Below are positions 38,627 through 47,684 of a DNA stretch of 64,000 nucleotides, piece by piece (the stretch's first letter is position 1; the number at the start of each line of letters is the position of its first letter). A program made the translations under genes and the position numbers. Source of the stretch: an uncultured Metabacillus sp. (lineage in GTDB: Bacteria; Bacillota; Bacilli; Bacillales; Bacillaceae). The notes beneath the pieces are model-generated. The model was not told the origin of the DNA and ran no database searches. It was given only the letters and a program-made list of their open reading frames with translations. The stretch spans positions 59,573 to 123,572 of the forward strand of contig NZ_CANNCR010000012.1 in the NCBI RefSeq assembly GCF_947503125.1, written 5' to 3'.

Positions 38627-38657
38627 TGAATGAAGCCATGTGTATTTACACAATCTA
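38627..38657 (+). promoter_or_regulatory. Possible sigma-G promoter of the spore protein gene
   Basis: TGAATG (38627-38632), 18 bases, CAATCTA (38651-38657) resembles the forespore sigma-G pattern, which controls such genes in B. subtilis. Confidence 0.4.
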
Positions 38658-38679
38658 TACTCACAAGGAGGTGATACAC

Positions 38680-38892
38680 ATGGCACAAAACAGATCAAGC
38701 AACTCTAACCAATTACTAGTAGCTGGTGCACAACAAGCTATCGATCAAATGAAGTATGAAATCGCTACTGAGTTCGGTGTTAACTTAGGTGCTGAAACTA
38801 CTTCACGCGCTAACGGTTCTGTTGGTGGTGAAATCACTAAACGTTTAGTATCTTTTGCTCAACAACAAATGAGCGGTTCTGTTCAACGTTAA
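38680..38892 (+). CDS. sspA: Alpha/beta-type small acid-soluble spore protein
   Basis: A 70-aa DNA-coating protein that protects spore DNA and is degraded at germination. The sequence runs [20 protein letters not shown], with the germination-protease cleavage site E-IA after Glu27, then [15 protein letters not shown], the second DNA-binding helix. ATG 38680 follows AAGGAGGTGATACAC. It is monocistronic with its own terminator. Confidence 0.97.
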   Translation: MAQNRSSNSNQLLVAGAQQAIDQMKYEIATEFGVNLGAETTSRANGSVGGEITKRLVSFAQQQMSGSVQR

Positions 38893-38916
38893 TAAATGAA
38901 TAAATAATGGCTACTG

Positions 38917-38944
38917 AGGGCGGGGAGATCCCCGCTCTTTTCAT
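38917..38944 (+). terminator. sspA terminator
   Basis: GCGGGG (38920-38925) and CCCCGC (38930-38935) form a GC-rich stem followed by TCTTTTC. Confidence 0.85.
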
Positions 38945-39027
38945 TGTATCGTTGCAAAAGTTCACATTCTGTGGGTTTTGGTTGTAATACCAGAATTTAT
39001 ATATTTTCTTAACATAGCTTGCGTTTC

Positions 39028-39212
39028 TGAATCTAGCTCCAGGCGCCATCGGCGAAGCACAGGACGTGCAAGTGCAGTTAAGAGATAAGGCCGCCCTAGT
39101 TTTTGACTGCCTCTAGGGTCTAGTCAAACAGGAATTGAAGGTAAAGAACACCTTCTATTCCTGTTCGCCTTATGCTTGTTTCCGAATGCATAGCGCCTTG
39201 CGCTTTTTTTAT
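39028..39212. repeat. Dispersed palindromic repeat, copy C (long form)
   Basis: It begins ATCTAGCTCCAGGCGCCATCGGC and ends GCGCCTTGCGCTTTTTTT, with an inner stem CAGGAATTGAAGGT/ACCTTCTATTCCTG. Its left flank from about 38980 is nearly identical to the flank of copy F (47471-47533). Confidence 0.8.
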
Positions 39213-39248
39213 TATCGTGGAAAGAAAAGCTTTTTTACATAGTCTTGA

Positions 39249-39367
39249 TTTCTAGCTCCAGCGCCTAGCCTCGCAAGTCTAGCAAATTTAGAATTGAATG
39301 CAAAGAACGCCTTCTATTCATGAGCGTCTTATGCTTGTCGGGGCTGTTCGAGGCGCTTCCGCTTCTT
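39249..39367. repeat. Dispersed palindromic repeat, copy D
   Basis: It begins TTTCTAGCTCCAGCGCCTAG, has the centre AAGAACGCCTTCTATTCATG and ends GAGGCGCTTCCGCTTCTTA. Confidence 0.85.
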
Positions 39368-39435
39368 AGTTAATATTTAAAATATTGACACTATTAGGTA
39401 TAATATTATTGTACAAACATGAAGGAGGGGGAACA

Positions 39436-41019
39436 ATGGTAAGGGAAGAACTACTTGCACCATTAAGCTATAACCTTGTAGAAGAATTTGAAAAGTATGC
39501 AGCAGATTCAACAAAAGTTGCATTGTTATGGGAAAGTGAACAAGGTGAAAAAAAGGAGATTACCTACCGGCAATTATTACATAAGGTAAATCAAATTGGA
39601 AACGCTTTAATTAATGTGGGATTAACATTAGGCGATAAAGTTCTTGTTGTCATTCCCAGGGTTATAGAAGCATATGCTGTTTATCTAGGTGCTTTAAAAG
39701 CAGGCTTAGTCGTAATTCCTAGCTCTGAAATGTTGCGAACAAAGGATTTACAATATCGAGTGTCACATGGAGATGTTAAAGCTGTCATCAGCTACGGTTT
39801 ATATACAAATGAGTTTAAGCAGATTAAAGAATATGATCAACTCATAAAGATAGTAGTGAATGGAAATGAGAAGGATTGGCTCTCTTTAGACGATCTTATG
39901 GCAAATCAAAGTACATCAATGGACATAGCAAAGACAAAATCAGATAGTATGGCATTTTTATCCTACACATCTGGCACAACCGGGAATCCGAAAGGTGTCG
40001 TACATACACATGGGTGGGCATTTGCCCATTTACGAACAGCAGCAAAAAATTGGCTTAGTATAAATGAACAGGATACTGTCTGGGCAACGGCTGGACCGGG
40101 ATGGCAAAAATGGATTTGGAGTCCGTTCTTATCTGTGTTGGGATCAGGTGCAACTGGCCTTGTTTATCATGGGAAATTTGAACCCGAGAAATATTTAAAG
40201 CTGTTAGATGAGTACAAAGTAAATGTATTATGCTGCACGCCGACCGAATATCGATTAATGGCAAAGGTTGAGAAACTGGAAAACTATTCTCTTGCAAATC
40301 TTCATAGTGCTGTATCTGCCGGTGAGCCTTTAAATCGTGAAGTAATTGATACGTTTCAGCGCTATTTTAATGTAAAGGTACGTGATGGCTATGGCCAAAC
40401 AGAGAATACTCTTCTAGTTGGTGTTATGAAGGAAATGGAAATTAAGTCTGGATCAATGGGGAAACCAACACCAGGTAATGATGTTATCATTATTAATGAT
40501 GATGGTCTGCCTTGTGGAATAAATGAAGTTGGAGATATTGCCGTCCATAAGGATACACCAGCTTTATTTAAAGAATATTACAAGGATTTTGAACGTACGG
40601 CGATGCAGTATCGAGGAGATTATTATATTACAGGAGACAGGGCAAAAATGGATGAAGACGGTTATTTTTGGTTTGAAGGCAGAAGTGACGATATTATCAT
40701 TAGCTCCGGCTATACAATCGGTCCATTTGAGGTAGAGGATGCACTTGTCAAACATCCGTTAGTAAAAGAATGTGCGGTAGTAGCAAGCCCCGATGAAATA
40801 AGGGGAAATATTGTAAAAGCGTATATAGTGTTACGCGATCCTTCTCATAAAACCAATGCTGATCTCATTCAAACTTTACAGGAACATGTGAAAGAGTTGA
40901 CCGCACCATATAAATATCCGCGGGAAATTGAATTTATTAATGAATTACCGAAAACAACCTCAGGCAAAATTCGCAGGATTGAGTTAAGGCAGAGTGAGCT
41001 TGAATTGAAACAAGCGTAA
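39436..41019 (+). CDS. mbcS: Acyl-CoA synthetase MbcS (YtcI)
   Basis: A 527-aa AMP-forming ligase related to acetyl-CoA synthetase. The P-loop is YTSGTTGNPKGVVHTH; GYGQTEN, YYITGDRAKMDEDGYFWFEGRSDD and the C-terminal lysine motif TTSGKIRR follow. Relatives activate medium or branched-chain fatty acids, and this enzyme probably feeds membrane lipid precursors. ATG 39436 follows GGAGGGGGAACA. It is a second acsA-type ligase in the window, but clearly a different subfamily. Confidence 0.9.
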   Translation: MVREELLAPLSYNLVEEFEKYAADSTKVALLWESEQGEKKEITYRQLLHKVNQIGNALINVGLTLGDKVLVVIPRVIEAYAVYLGALKAGLVVIPSSEMLRTKDLQYRVSHGDVKAVISYGLYTNEFKQIKEYDQLIKIVVNGNEKDWLSLDDLMANQSTSMDIAKTKSDSMAFLSYTSGTTGNPKGVVHTHGWAFAHLRTAAKNWLSINEQDTVWATAGPGWQKWIWSPFLSVLGSGATGLVYHGKFEPEKYLKLLDEYKVNVLCCTPTEYRLMAKVEKLENYSLANLHSAVSAGEPLNREVIDTFQRYFNVKVRDGYGQTENTLLVGVMKEMEIKSGSMGKPTPGNDVIIINDDGLPCGINEVGDIAVHKDTPALFKEYYKDFERTAMQYRGDYYITGDRAKMDEDGYFWFEGRSDDIIISSGYTIGPFEVEDALVKHPLVKECAVVASPDEIRGNIVKAYIVLRDPSHKTNADLIQTLQEHVKELTAPYKYPREIEFINELPKTTSGKIRRIELRQSELELKQA

Positions 41020-41047
41020 CTCACACTTATGTATATATTTTTAACAA

Positions 41048-41085
41048 GATCAAAAAAACCAGGATATTGCCTGGTTTTTTTGATC
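41048..41085. terminator. mbcS terminator
   Basis: A perfect 16-bp stem, GATCAAAAAAACCAGG (41048-41063) with CCTGGTTTTTTTGATC (41070-41085). Confidence 0.9.
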
Positions 41086-41138
41086 TGTTATGCATTATGG
41101 TACCATGCTGATAGAAATAAATTTTTGGAGGAATGGTA

Positions 41139-42734
41139 TTGGGTACATTATGGTTCGGTGGAAACATCTATACGTTAGAAAATGAAGGAGAAAAAGTTGA
41201 AGCAGTATATGTTCAAAATGGCTGTATTATTGAAACAGGAAGGTATCAAAAATTAGTAGAAAAATACAAAGAGGACCTTAAGGAGAAGTATGATTTAAAT
41301 GGAAGGACGATGATCCCGGGCCTTGTCGATAGTCATCTTCATTTAATTGGACATGGTGAAAAGCTATTACGACTGGATCTTTCTAAAGTTACACACTCAA
41401 AGGAAATAATACACAGGATTAAACAGAGAGTCAAGGACTTGAAAAAAGGTATGTGGGTAATTGGAGAAGGCTGGAATGAAAATCAATTAGCTGACCAAAA
41501 AATTATTCATAAAACGGAATTGGATGAAGTTGCCCCGGATCATCCGGTAGTCCTGAAAAGAATTTGCCGACATGCGGTTATCGCTAATTCACAGGCTTTA
41601 AAGCTTGCTGGAATTACTGCTGATACGGCTAACCCGCAAGGAGGCGTTATTGTTAGAGATGAGAATAATGAACCGACTGGTTATTTACTGGATCAGGCTC
41701 AGGAGCTTATTTATCAAGTAACACCTTTTCCGACCCAGGAAGAGCTGGAACTAACCCTTGAAATATCAATCCAAGATTGCCTGAAAAAGGGGCTTGTTGG
41801 TGCTCATTCTGAGGATTTATCTTATTATGGCAGTTTAGATAATACGTTAGGTGCTTTCGAGAATGTTTTAAGCAAAGGGATAAAATTTCGCACCCATCTT
41901 CTTGTCCATCATCAGGTTGTTGATGAATTCAAGGAAAAAGAAAGAACAATTGGACAGTATGGCGAATTTGGTGCTATGAAAATTTTTGCTGATGGGGCTT
42001 TAGGAGGAAGAACTGCGCTGTTAAGTTTTCCATATAAAGATGATCCCAGCACATCAGGAGTGGCAATTCATTCAAAGGCTGAATTAGCTAAACTCGTCAA
42101 AAAAGCAAGGTCTTACAAAATGGAAGTAGCAGTTCATGTCATCGGCGATTTAGCGTTTGATTGGATACTGGATGTTATTGAAGAGCATCCGCCGCTTAAG
42201 GGACAGCATGACCGTTTAATACATGCCCAAATTTTAAGAAAAGAGTTAATTGAAAAAGCAAAACAGCTTCCAATCATTTTAGATATTCAACCGCGATTTG
42301 TCGCAAGTGATTTTCCTTGGGTGATTGAGCGAATTGGACAAGAACATATGGATACATGCTATGCATGGAAAACCCTCCTCAAAGAAGGAATCCATTGTGC
42401 TGGCGGGTCTGATGCGCCGATAGAGCCAGTTGATCCTCTATTAGGTATTTATGCTGCAGTGACAAGAACGAGTCTGTATGAACAATCAGGGAAAAGTTAT
42501 AATCCTGAACAAAAGCTTTCAGTTTACGAGGCGGTTGAACTTTTTACTAAAGGAAGTGCGTACGCTATTCATCATTCACATGATTTTGGAATGATCAAGC
42601 AAGGCTTTAAAGCAGATTTTACCGTATTTGATCAGGATATTTTTGAGGTGGCAGACAAGGATTTATTAACAACAAATGTCGTGATGACTGTGGTAGATAA
42701 TGAAATTATGTATCAAACTGAAAGCAAAGAATAA
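41139..42734 (+). CDS. ytcJ: Amidohydrolase YtcJ
   Basis: A 531-aa metal-dependent amidohydrolase of the YtcJ-like group (D-aminoacylase/urease superfamily). GLVDSHLHLIGHG holds the first metal ligands; FADGALGGRTALL, VAVHVIGDLAFDW, RLIHAQ and GGSDAPIEPVDPL give the rest. ATG 41133 touches GGAGGA, whereas TTG 41139 is six bases away, so TTG is taken as the start. The natural substrate is unknown. It follows mbcS as in B. subtilis and is cytosolic. Confidence 0.9.
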   Translation: MGTLWFGGNIYTLENEGEKVEAVYVQNGCIIETGRYQKLVEKYKEDLKEKYDLNGRTMIPGLVDSHLHLIGHGEKLLRLDLSKVTHSKEIIHRIKQRVKDLKKGMWVIGEGWNENQLADQKIIHKTELDEVAPDHPVVLKRICRHAVIANSQALKLAGITADTANPQGGVIVRDENNEPTGYLLDQAQELIYQVTPFPTQEELELTLEISIQDCLKKGLVGAHSEDLSYYGSLDNTLGAFENVLSKGIKFRTHLLVHHQVVDEFKEKERTIGQYGEFGAMKIFADGALGGRTALLSFPYKDDPSTSGVAIHSKAELAKLVKKARSYKMEVAVHVIGDLAFDWILDVIEEHPPLKGQHDRLIHAQILRKELIEKAKQLPIILDIQPRFVASDFPWVIERIGQEHMDTCYAWKTLLKEGIHCAGGSDAPIEPVDPLLGIYAAVTRTSLYEQSGKSYNPEQKLSVYEAVELFTKGSAYAIHHSHDFGMIKQGFKADFTVFDQDIFEVADKDLLTTNVVMTVVDNEIMYQTESKE

Positions 42735-42747
42735 GTAACAAGTAAAA

Positions 42748-42778
42748 AGGAAGCAGATCGCTGCTTCCTCTTATTTTT
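42748..42778. terminator. Convergent ytcJ/nadK2 terminator
   Basis: AGGAAGCAG (42748-42756) and CTGCTTCCT (42761-42769) form a perfect stem followed by CTTATTTTTTG. Confidence 0.8.
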
Positions 42779-42794
42779 TGCGGGATGAAGAGGT

Positions 42795-43595
42795 TTATAA
42801 GAACGTTCTTTTTACCTTTTCCCAATATGAATTATCTTTCAGCTTTACCGTTTTAATCGGGAACTCGCTTAACCCGAATTCCAGCTGCTTCACATTTTGA
42901 ATGCTTAATGCTTCATTATCCATTCCAATGACCGGGTAGTCATTGCCATCCTGTACAATTTTTAATATTAATTTTCTTTTGTCACTTAAAATAAATGATG
43001 AGCCGAGTGTACGATATAGATTGTTATTTAAGGAGGCCAGCTCACTCACCTGTAAACATGGCAGCATCGGATCGACAACTGCTCCATTTACAGATTTGTT
43101 ATATGCTGTACTGCCTGTAGGAGTCGCAATCAGCATGCCGTCTCCTCTAAATGTTTCAAAATGAAGATCATCTATGTATACATCCATAACAAACGTTTTA
43201 ATAATACTTGATTTAACGGAACATTCATTCAGGCATTTAAACATGGTCGTTTCATCTATCTTTACTTCTAAGACAGGATAGCGTCTTACCTCAATTGTTG
43301 ATTCAGTCATTGCCTGAATCATTTTTTGTCTGTCATCAAGGTGGAAATCACAATACAAGCTCAATGTATCATCAATTCCAATTCCAACATACAAACAGTC
43401 TGATCGAAAGTTTGTTTTTCGAACAGCTTGTAAAAAGGCACCGTCTCCGCCAATGCTTACAATAATATTAGCTTGTGCATGATCTTCAACTACGCGAAAT
43501 TCATGTTCCCTTGCAAAATCAATTAGAGATTGAATTTTCTCTATTAGCTTATCTTCTTTTTTGTAGAAAAAATAAACATTACGACGATCTGACAC
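42795..43595 (-). CDS. nadK2: NAD kinase 2
   Basis: A 266-aa ATP-dependent NAD kinase of the second Bacillus type (YtdI/PpnKB, 267 aa in B. subtilis), making NADP. The catalytic IVSIGGDGAFLQAVR motif, CLNECSVKSS (NE/D motif) and FRGDGMLIATPTGSTAYNKS are all present. The start is GTG 43595-43593 after AGGAGGAATCATT. It is convergent with ytcJ and divergent from sppA. Confidence 0.94.
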   Translation of the reverse strand: MSDRRNVYFFYKKEDKLIEKIQSLIDFAREHEFRVVEDHAQANIIVSIGGDGAFLQAVRKTNFRSDCLYVGIGIDDTLSLYCDFHLDDRQKMIQAMTESTIEVRRYPVLEVKIDETTMFKCLNECSVKSSIIKTFVMDVYIDDLHFETFRGDGMLIATPTGSTAYNKSVNGAVVDPMLPCLQVSELASLNNNLYRTLGSSFILSDKRKLILKIVQDGNDYPVIGMDNEALSIQNVKQLEFGLSEFPIKTVKLKDNSYWEKVKRTFL

Positions 43596-43751
43596 AATGA
43601 TTCCTCCTCAATATAGGTAAAATCTCCACTTTTTTCCTTGAAAGTGTTACAATACTCTATGTTATTTAGTTTACCACTTTTACATAATTAAATGTTAAAA
43701 GCTATGTAAATCATATCATATCAGTTCATGTATAAGGAGGAGACAAACTTA

Positions 43752-44756
43752 ATGAATGGTAAACGCTGGGGAGCATTAGCAATAGCTGGTGTATTATTCG
43801 TCTTTTCGATTATTATCAGCTCAACTATGATGTTTATTAACCAAAGTGAAATGTTTAAAGAAGCATTTGCAACAACCTCTGGCTTTTCAGAGGAAATTAT
43901 TGATGAAGGATCTTCCTTTGATAAAATTCTCGTATTAGATGTAAGTGGTGTTATCCAAGATACGGGGGAAGATGTTACCTCTTTTTTTAGTACAGCAGGC
44001 TATCATCACCAAACCTTTTTAGATATGGTGGAGGCAGCTGGTGAGGATGAAAGTGTAAAAGGTGTCATTCTTAGAGTTAATTCACCAGGCGGAGGTGTAG
44101 TGGAAAGTGCGGAAATTCATAAAAAGCTTATGGAGCTAAAGGAAGAAAGTAAAAAACCGTTGTACGTATCTATGGGGACTCAGGCAGCATCAGGTGGTTA
44201 TTACATATCTACTGCAGCAGATAAAATCTTCGCTGCTCCAGATACCCTTACAGGTTCACTAGGGGTCATCATGCAGTCGATTAATTATGGGGAATTAGCT
44301 GAAAAGTATGGGGTTAAATTTGAAACGATAAAGAGTGGTCCTTATAAGGATATTTTCTCACCAACACGCGCAATGACAGATGAGGAAAGACAAATTCTTC
44401 AAACAATGGTTGACAATGCCTATAATGGCTTTGTTCAAGTGATTAAAGAGGGAAGGCCGTTATCAGAGGAGGAAGTCCGTAAAGTGGCGGACGGACGTAT
44501 CTATGATGGAAGACAAGCAAAGGAAAAGAAGCTAATTGATGAGCTTGGTTATTTTGATGATGTGGTAGCCGCAATGAAAAAGGACCTTGATTTAGAGGAT
44601 CCACAAGTCGTTGAATATGGAACAGCACTAGGTCTTGAATCATTCCTATCAATGAGTGTTAGCAAGGTCTTTAAAGAAGATGCAGAACTATCAAGCTTAT
44701 ATCAGCTGCTGTCAAACTCAAACTCTCCAAGATTAATGTACCTATATTCTGAATAG
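43752..44756 (+). CDS. sppA: Signal peptide peptidase SppA
   Basis: A 334-aa membrane-bound serine protease that clears leftover signal peptides and protects against antibacterial peptides. One N-terminal membrane helix (about 8-28) is followed by the protease domain. The catalytic serine is in QAASGGYYIS (Ser147) and the lysine in KSGPYKD (Lys199), the same numbers as the B. subtilis Ser147/Lys199 dyad. ATG 43752 follows AAGGAGGAG. yteJ begins 14 bases later, so the two form an operon. Confidence 0.95.
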   Translation: MNGKRWGALAIAGVLFVFSIIISSTMMFINQSEMFKEAFATTSGFSEEIIDEGSSFDKILVLDVSGVIQDTGEDVTSFFSTAGYHHQTFLDMVEAAGEDESVKGVILRVNSPGGGVVESAEIHKKLMELKEESKKPLYVSMGTQAASGGYYISTAADKIFAAPDTLTGSLGVIMQSINYGELAEKYGVKFETIKSGPYKDIFSPTRAMTDEERQILQTMVDNAYNGFVQVIKEGRPLSEEEVRKVADGRIYDGRQAKEKKLIDELGYFDDVVAAMKKDLDLEDPQVVEYGTALGLESFLSMSVSKVFKEDAELSSLYQLLSNSNSPRLMYLYSE

Positions 44757-44770
44757 GGAGGGATGAAAAA

Positions 44771-45298
44771 GTGGACGCTACTTATGAAGGAGCAAAGAAT
44801 ACAGAGTTGCCTTATGAATCTGTTCATATAAAAAAGGTAAGTGATTACAATTATTTACAAGCGGGGTTTTGGATCCGTTTTTGGGCATATATAATCGACC
44901 TGCTTGTTATTGGAAGCGTAAATCGTATTATTATTTACCCGGTATTTCAGTTACTTGGTCTAGATACCAATACTTCATTTATGTTTTCTCCCGTTTCAAT
45001 TGCAACAGCGGTGATTTTTTTCGCCTATTTTGTATTAATGACAAAAAATCTTAATCAAACATTAGGAAAAATGGTTTTTGGAATTAAAGTTATTTCTGCT
45101 AAAGATGAAACGTTAAATTGGGGGACAATTTTATTTCGGGAATTAATTGGCCGTTATATATCGAAAACGATATGGATCGGTTATCTCATTGTTGCGTTTA
45201 CCCCAAAGAAACAAGGACTTCACGATATATTTGCAGATACACAAGTAATCCATGAGAAGTTATTTATAAAAAAGAGTGAAGATAAGCCTGCTGAATAA
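44771..45298 (+). CDS. yteJ: RDD-family membrane protein YteJ
   Basis: A 175-aa integral membrane protein of the RDD family. The diagnostic GFWIRFWAYIIDLLVIG opens the first of about three membrane helices; NQTLGKMVFGIKVI and GLHDIFADTQV complete the RDD pattern. B. subtilis YteJ is linked to SppA and reported to modulate it. The start is GTG 44771 after GGGAGGGATGAAAAA. The terminator hairpin overlaps the stop codon. Confidence 0.93.
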   Translation: MDATYEGAKNTELPYESVHIKKVSDYNYLQAGFWIRFWAYIIDLLVIGSVNRIIIYPVFQLLGLDTNTSFMFSPVSIATAVIFFAYFVLMTKNLNQTLGKMVFGIKVISAKDETLNWGTILFRELIGRYISKTIWIGYLIVAFTPKKQGLHDIFADTQVIHEKLFIKKSEDKPAE

Positions 45299-45314
45299 TC
45301 AGCTGGCTTTTTTG
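45284..45314 (+). terminator. sppA-yteJ terminator
   Basis: AAGCCTGCTGA and TCAGCTGGCTT (45284-45308) form a stem around an ATAA loop that includes the yteJ TAA stop, followed by TTTTG. Confidence 0.8.
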
Positions 45315-45400
45315 ATGTTTTTTAAATTTAATATTGAATACAACAGGTTTAATTTCGTTTTAGAGAGGTGATAATGGTAGATTGAAAGGGTGTGAAAACC

Positions 45401-46084
45401 GTGTTTTGGATCATGATCATTATACTTTTTGTCCTTTTGCTCTTTTTTCTTCTTATTTTTACAAAACTTACGATAACCTTAGACTTTAACCATACTGGAG
45501 ATAATGATCAGTTTAAAATAAAAATTCGCGCATGGTTTGGATTAATACGCTATACCATTGATATACCGTTAGTGAAGATCGACGATGATGGACCAAATTT
45601 GGTTATTAAGCAAGATCAAAAAGCAGGAAGTGAAAATAAAGATAAAAAGGTGATGGAAAAAGAAGATAAAATATCTCCTGATGATATACTAACCATCATG
45701 AGTGATATAAAGGAGATTGCTCAGCATATTATCGGAATGAATAGAATCATTCGAAGGTTTTTACGGAAAATTAAAATAAAAAAATTAGAATGGCATTCTC
45801 AATTCGGAATCGGAGATGCAGCACATACTGGTATATTAACAGGAGCAGCATGGACGATTAAAGGCGGTGTTATTGGATTAATCGGCCAATATATGAAGTT
45901 TAAAACAACTCCTATCGTTACAATTACTCCAGATTTTAACCGATTCTGTTCAAGAACGAAATTCCAATGTATTTTTCAGTTTCAAATCGGGCAAGCTATG
46001 TTCGCAGGTATTCAATTCATTAAATATTGGAAAGGCGGCCTTCCGAAGTTAAAATCAAAGCCATTTTCATTTTTTACAAACTAA
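45401..46084 (+). CDS. ytfI: DUF2953 sporulation-associated protein YtfI
   Basis: A 227-aa protein with an N-terminal membrane helix (about 2-22, FWIMIIILFVLLLFFLLIF) and a DUF2953 domain ending in an ARTKFQCIFQFQIGQAM-like block. GTG 45392 lies one base from AAAGGG; GTG 45401 is ten bases away and is preferred. In B. subtilis ytfI and ytfJ form a forespore-expressed operon. ytfJ follows 77 bases later with its own strong ribosome binding site. Confidence 0.88.
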   Translation: MFWIMIIILFVLLLFFLLIFTKLTITLDFNHTGDNDQFKIKIRAWFGLIRYTIDIPLVKIDDDGPNLVIKQDQKAGSENKDKKVMEKEDKISPDDILTIMSDIKEIAQHIIGMNRIIRRFLRKIKIKKLEWHSQFGIGDAAHTGILTGAAWTIKGGVIGLIGQYMKFKTTPIVTITPDFNRFCSRTKFQCIFQFQIGQAMFAGIQFIKYWKGGLPKLKSKPFSFFTN

Positions 46085-46161
46085 ACAAGCGGCTTGCCTT
46101 TTAAGTATGGAATGAGTACGACCGGTTAAATATTGTTATTAAGACAAGGAGGCTACATAAC

Positions 46162-46617
46162 ATGAGTGATCATCCTATTCAAGGACTTATGAAAACTGCA
46201 ATGGAAAACCTAAAAGAAATGATTGATGTGAATACCATCATAGGTGATCCAGTAGAAACCCCAGACGGAAGTGTCATCTTAACAGTATCAAAAGTAGGAT
46301 TTGGATTTGCGGCTGGCGGTAGTGAGTTCAATGGAAATGCCGGCGAAAACGGCGGTGACCAGAAAGCTTCGAAGCTTCCTTTTGGCGGAGGAAGCGGTGG
46401 CGGAGTATCGATAACTCCAATAGCATTTTTAATTGTTTCATCAACAGGTGTTAAAATGCTTCATTTAGACAAAAGCACACATTTATATGAAAAAATATTA
46501 GAAGCAGCACCGCAAACAGTTGAAAAAATACAGGGTATGTTCAAGAAAAATAAAGATAAAAGCAATAATGAAAATTCACAAGAACAACACCAGCAAAAAC
46601 AAGATTTAGACTTTTAA
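46162..46617 (+). CDS. ytfJ: GerW-family sporulation protein YtfJ
   Basis: A 151-aa GerW/YtfJ-family protein. The core DVNTIIGDPVETPDGSVILTVSKVGFGFAAGGSEF is the family signature; a Gly-rich loop and ITPIAFLIVSS (a hydrophobic strand or amphipathic helix) follow, then a polar Gln/Lys tail. It is made in the forespore in B. subtilis. AAGGAGGCTACATAAC precedes the ATG. The reaction, if any, is unknown. Confidence 0.93.
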   Translation: MSDHPIQGLMKTAMENLKEMIDVNTIIGDPVETPDGSVILTVSKVGFGFAAGGSEFNGNAGENGGDQKASKLPFGGGSGGGVSITPIAFLIVSSTGVKMLHLDKSTHLYEKILEAAPQTVEKIQGMFKKNKDKSNNENSQEQHQQKQDLDF

Positions 46618-46640
46618 CTGCCACTGAGGCAGTTATTTTT
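46616..46640 (+). terminator. ytfJ terminator
   Basis: AACTGCC (46616-46622) and GGCAGTT (46628-46634) overlap the stop codon and are followed by ATTTTTTTG. Confidence 0.8.
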
Positions 46641-46686
46641 TTGTATGATGTTAGGAAAGAAGTTCATGATTAATTGGTCAAAACAT

Positions 46687-46715
46687 TTGATAAATCTTAA
46701 AAGCTAGGCTATATT
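46687..46715 (+). promoter_or_regulatory. Sigma-A promoter of tpx
   Basis: TTGATA (46687-46692), 17 bases, TATATT (46710-46715). Confidence 0.65.
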
Positions 46716-46748
46716 TACACTGTACATAATTAAAAGGAGGAATTTGGT

Positions 46749-47249
46749 ATGGCTTCAATTACGTTTAAGAATAATCCTGTTACGTTATTAGGGAATGAAG
46801 TAAAAGTTGGTGATACAGCACCTGATTTTACAGTACTAGCAAACGATTTATCTGAAGTTACCCTTTCAAATTCAAAAGGGAAGGTTCGTTTAATTTCTGT
46901 TGTCCCTTCAATTGATACTGGAGTTTGTGATGCACAAACACGTCGCTTTAATGAAGATGCGTCAAAGTTGGACAATGTTGAGGTTTTAACCATTAGTGTG
47001 GACTTACCATTTGCCCAAAAAAGATGGTGTGCTTCAAATGGCTTAGAAAATGTTCAAACACTTTCTGACCATCGTGATCTTTCTTTTGCTGAAGCATATG
47101 GCGTTCATATTAAAGAATTGCGTTTATTAGCTCGTGCTGTATTTGTTGTTGATGCAAATGACAAGGTAACATATGTAGAATATGTCAGTGAAGCAACAAA
47201 CCATCCGAATTATGAAGCGGCAATTGAAGCTGCCAAAGCTGCCCAATAA
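46749..47249 (+). CDS. tpx: Thiol peroxidase Tpx (atypical 2-Cys peroxiredoxin)
   Basis: A 166-aa peroxidase that reduces H2O2 and alkyl hydroperoxides using thioredoxin. The peroxidatic cysteine is Cys60 in [14 protein letters not shown] and the resolving cysteine is Cys94 in KRWCASNG, the spacing typical of Tpx. It is cytosolic. AAAAGGAGGAATTTGGT precedes the ATG, and a strong terminator follows. Confidence 0.97.
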   Translation: MASITFKNNPVTLLGNEVKVGDTAPDFTVLANDLSEVTLSNSKGKVRLISVVPSIDTGVCDAQTRRFNEDASKLDNVEVLTISVDLPFAQKRWCASNGLENVQTLSDHRDLSFAEAYGVHIKELRLLARAVFVVDANDKVTYVEYVSEATNHPNYEAAIEAAKAAQ

Positions 47250-47269
47250 AAAAGAAACAAGTTGTGTGT

Positions 47270-47298
47270 AAGACTGCCATTATGGCAGTCTTATTTTT
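47270..47298. terminator. tpx terminator
   Basis: AAGACTGCCAT and ATGGCAGTCTT (47270-47292) form a perfect palindrome followed by ATTTTTTG. Confidence 0.9.
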
Positions 47299-47349
47299 TG
47301 TTTAGCGTAAATTATAAAATTTCGTGAACTGTGGATAAGCTCTCACGTA

Positions 47350-47469
47350 TCAGCTCCAGCGCCTAGCCCCTCTAGGGTCTAGCCCCTCATGAATTGAAGG
47401 CAAAGAACGCCTTCTATTCATGAGCGTCTTATTTGCCCTAGGCTGTTCAAGGCGCTTGCGCTTTTCTTA
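47350..47469. repeat. Dispersed palindromic repeat, copy E (best example)
   Basis: The inner stem is CTCATGAAT..GAAGGC paired with GCCTTC..ATTCATGAG, and the outer stem pairs AGCGCC with GGCGCT. It ends GGCGCTTGCGCTTTTCTTA. Confidence 0.9.
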
Positions 47470-47514
47470 TAATATCAGAATTTATATATTTTCTTAACAT
47501 AGCTTGCGTTTCTG

Positions 47515-47639
47515 AATCTAGCTCCAGGCGCCATCGGCTCGAGGTCATAAGTCAAACAGGAATTGAAGGTAAAGTACACCTTCTATTCCTGTTCGCCTTA
47601 TGCTTGTCGCCGATAGGCAGGCGCCTTGCGCTTTTTTTA
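47515..47639. repeat. Dispersed palindromic repeat, copy F
   Basis: A shorter relative of copy C that shares its left flank (47471-47533 with 38980-39043), so the two were duplicated with flanking DNA. It lies 45 bp from copy E. Confidence 0.85.
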
Positions 47640-47684
47640 TACAATGTCTAAAATGGATAGAGTATTACGGCGAGGAGGATGAGG

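Larger units (their letters stand above)
38893..39435. other. 543-bp repeat-filled gap
   Basis: It holds the spore-gene terminator, two copies of the dispersed repeat (C and D) and the mbcS ribosome binding site. No gene is supported. Confidence 0.7.
47250..47684. other. 435-bp repeat-filled gap
   Basis: It holds the tpx terminator, dispersed repeat copies E and F back to back, and the ytxK ribosome binding site. No gene is supported. Confidence 0.7.
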
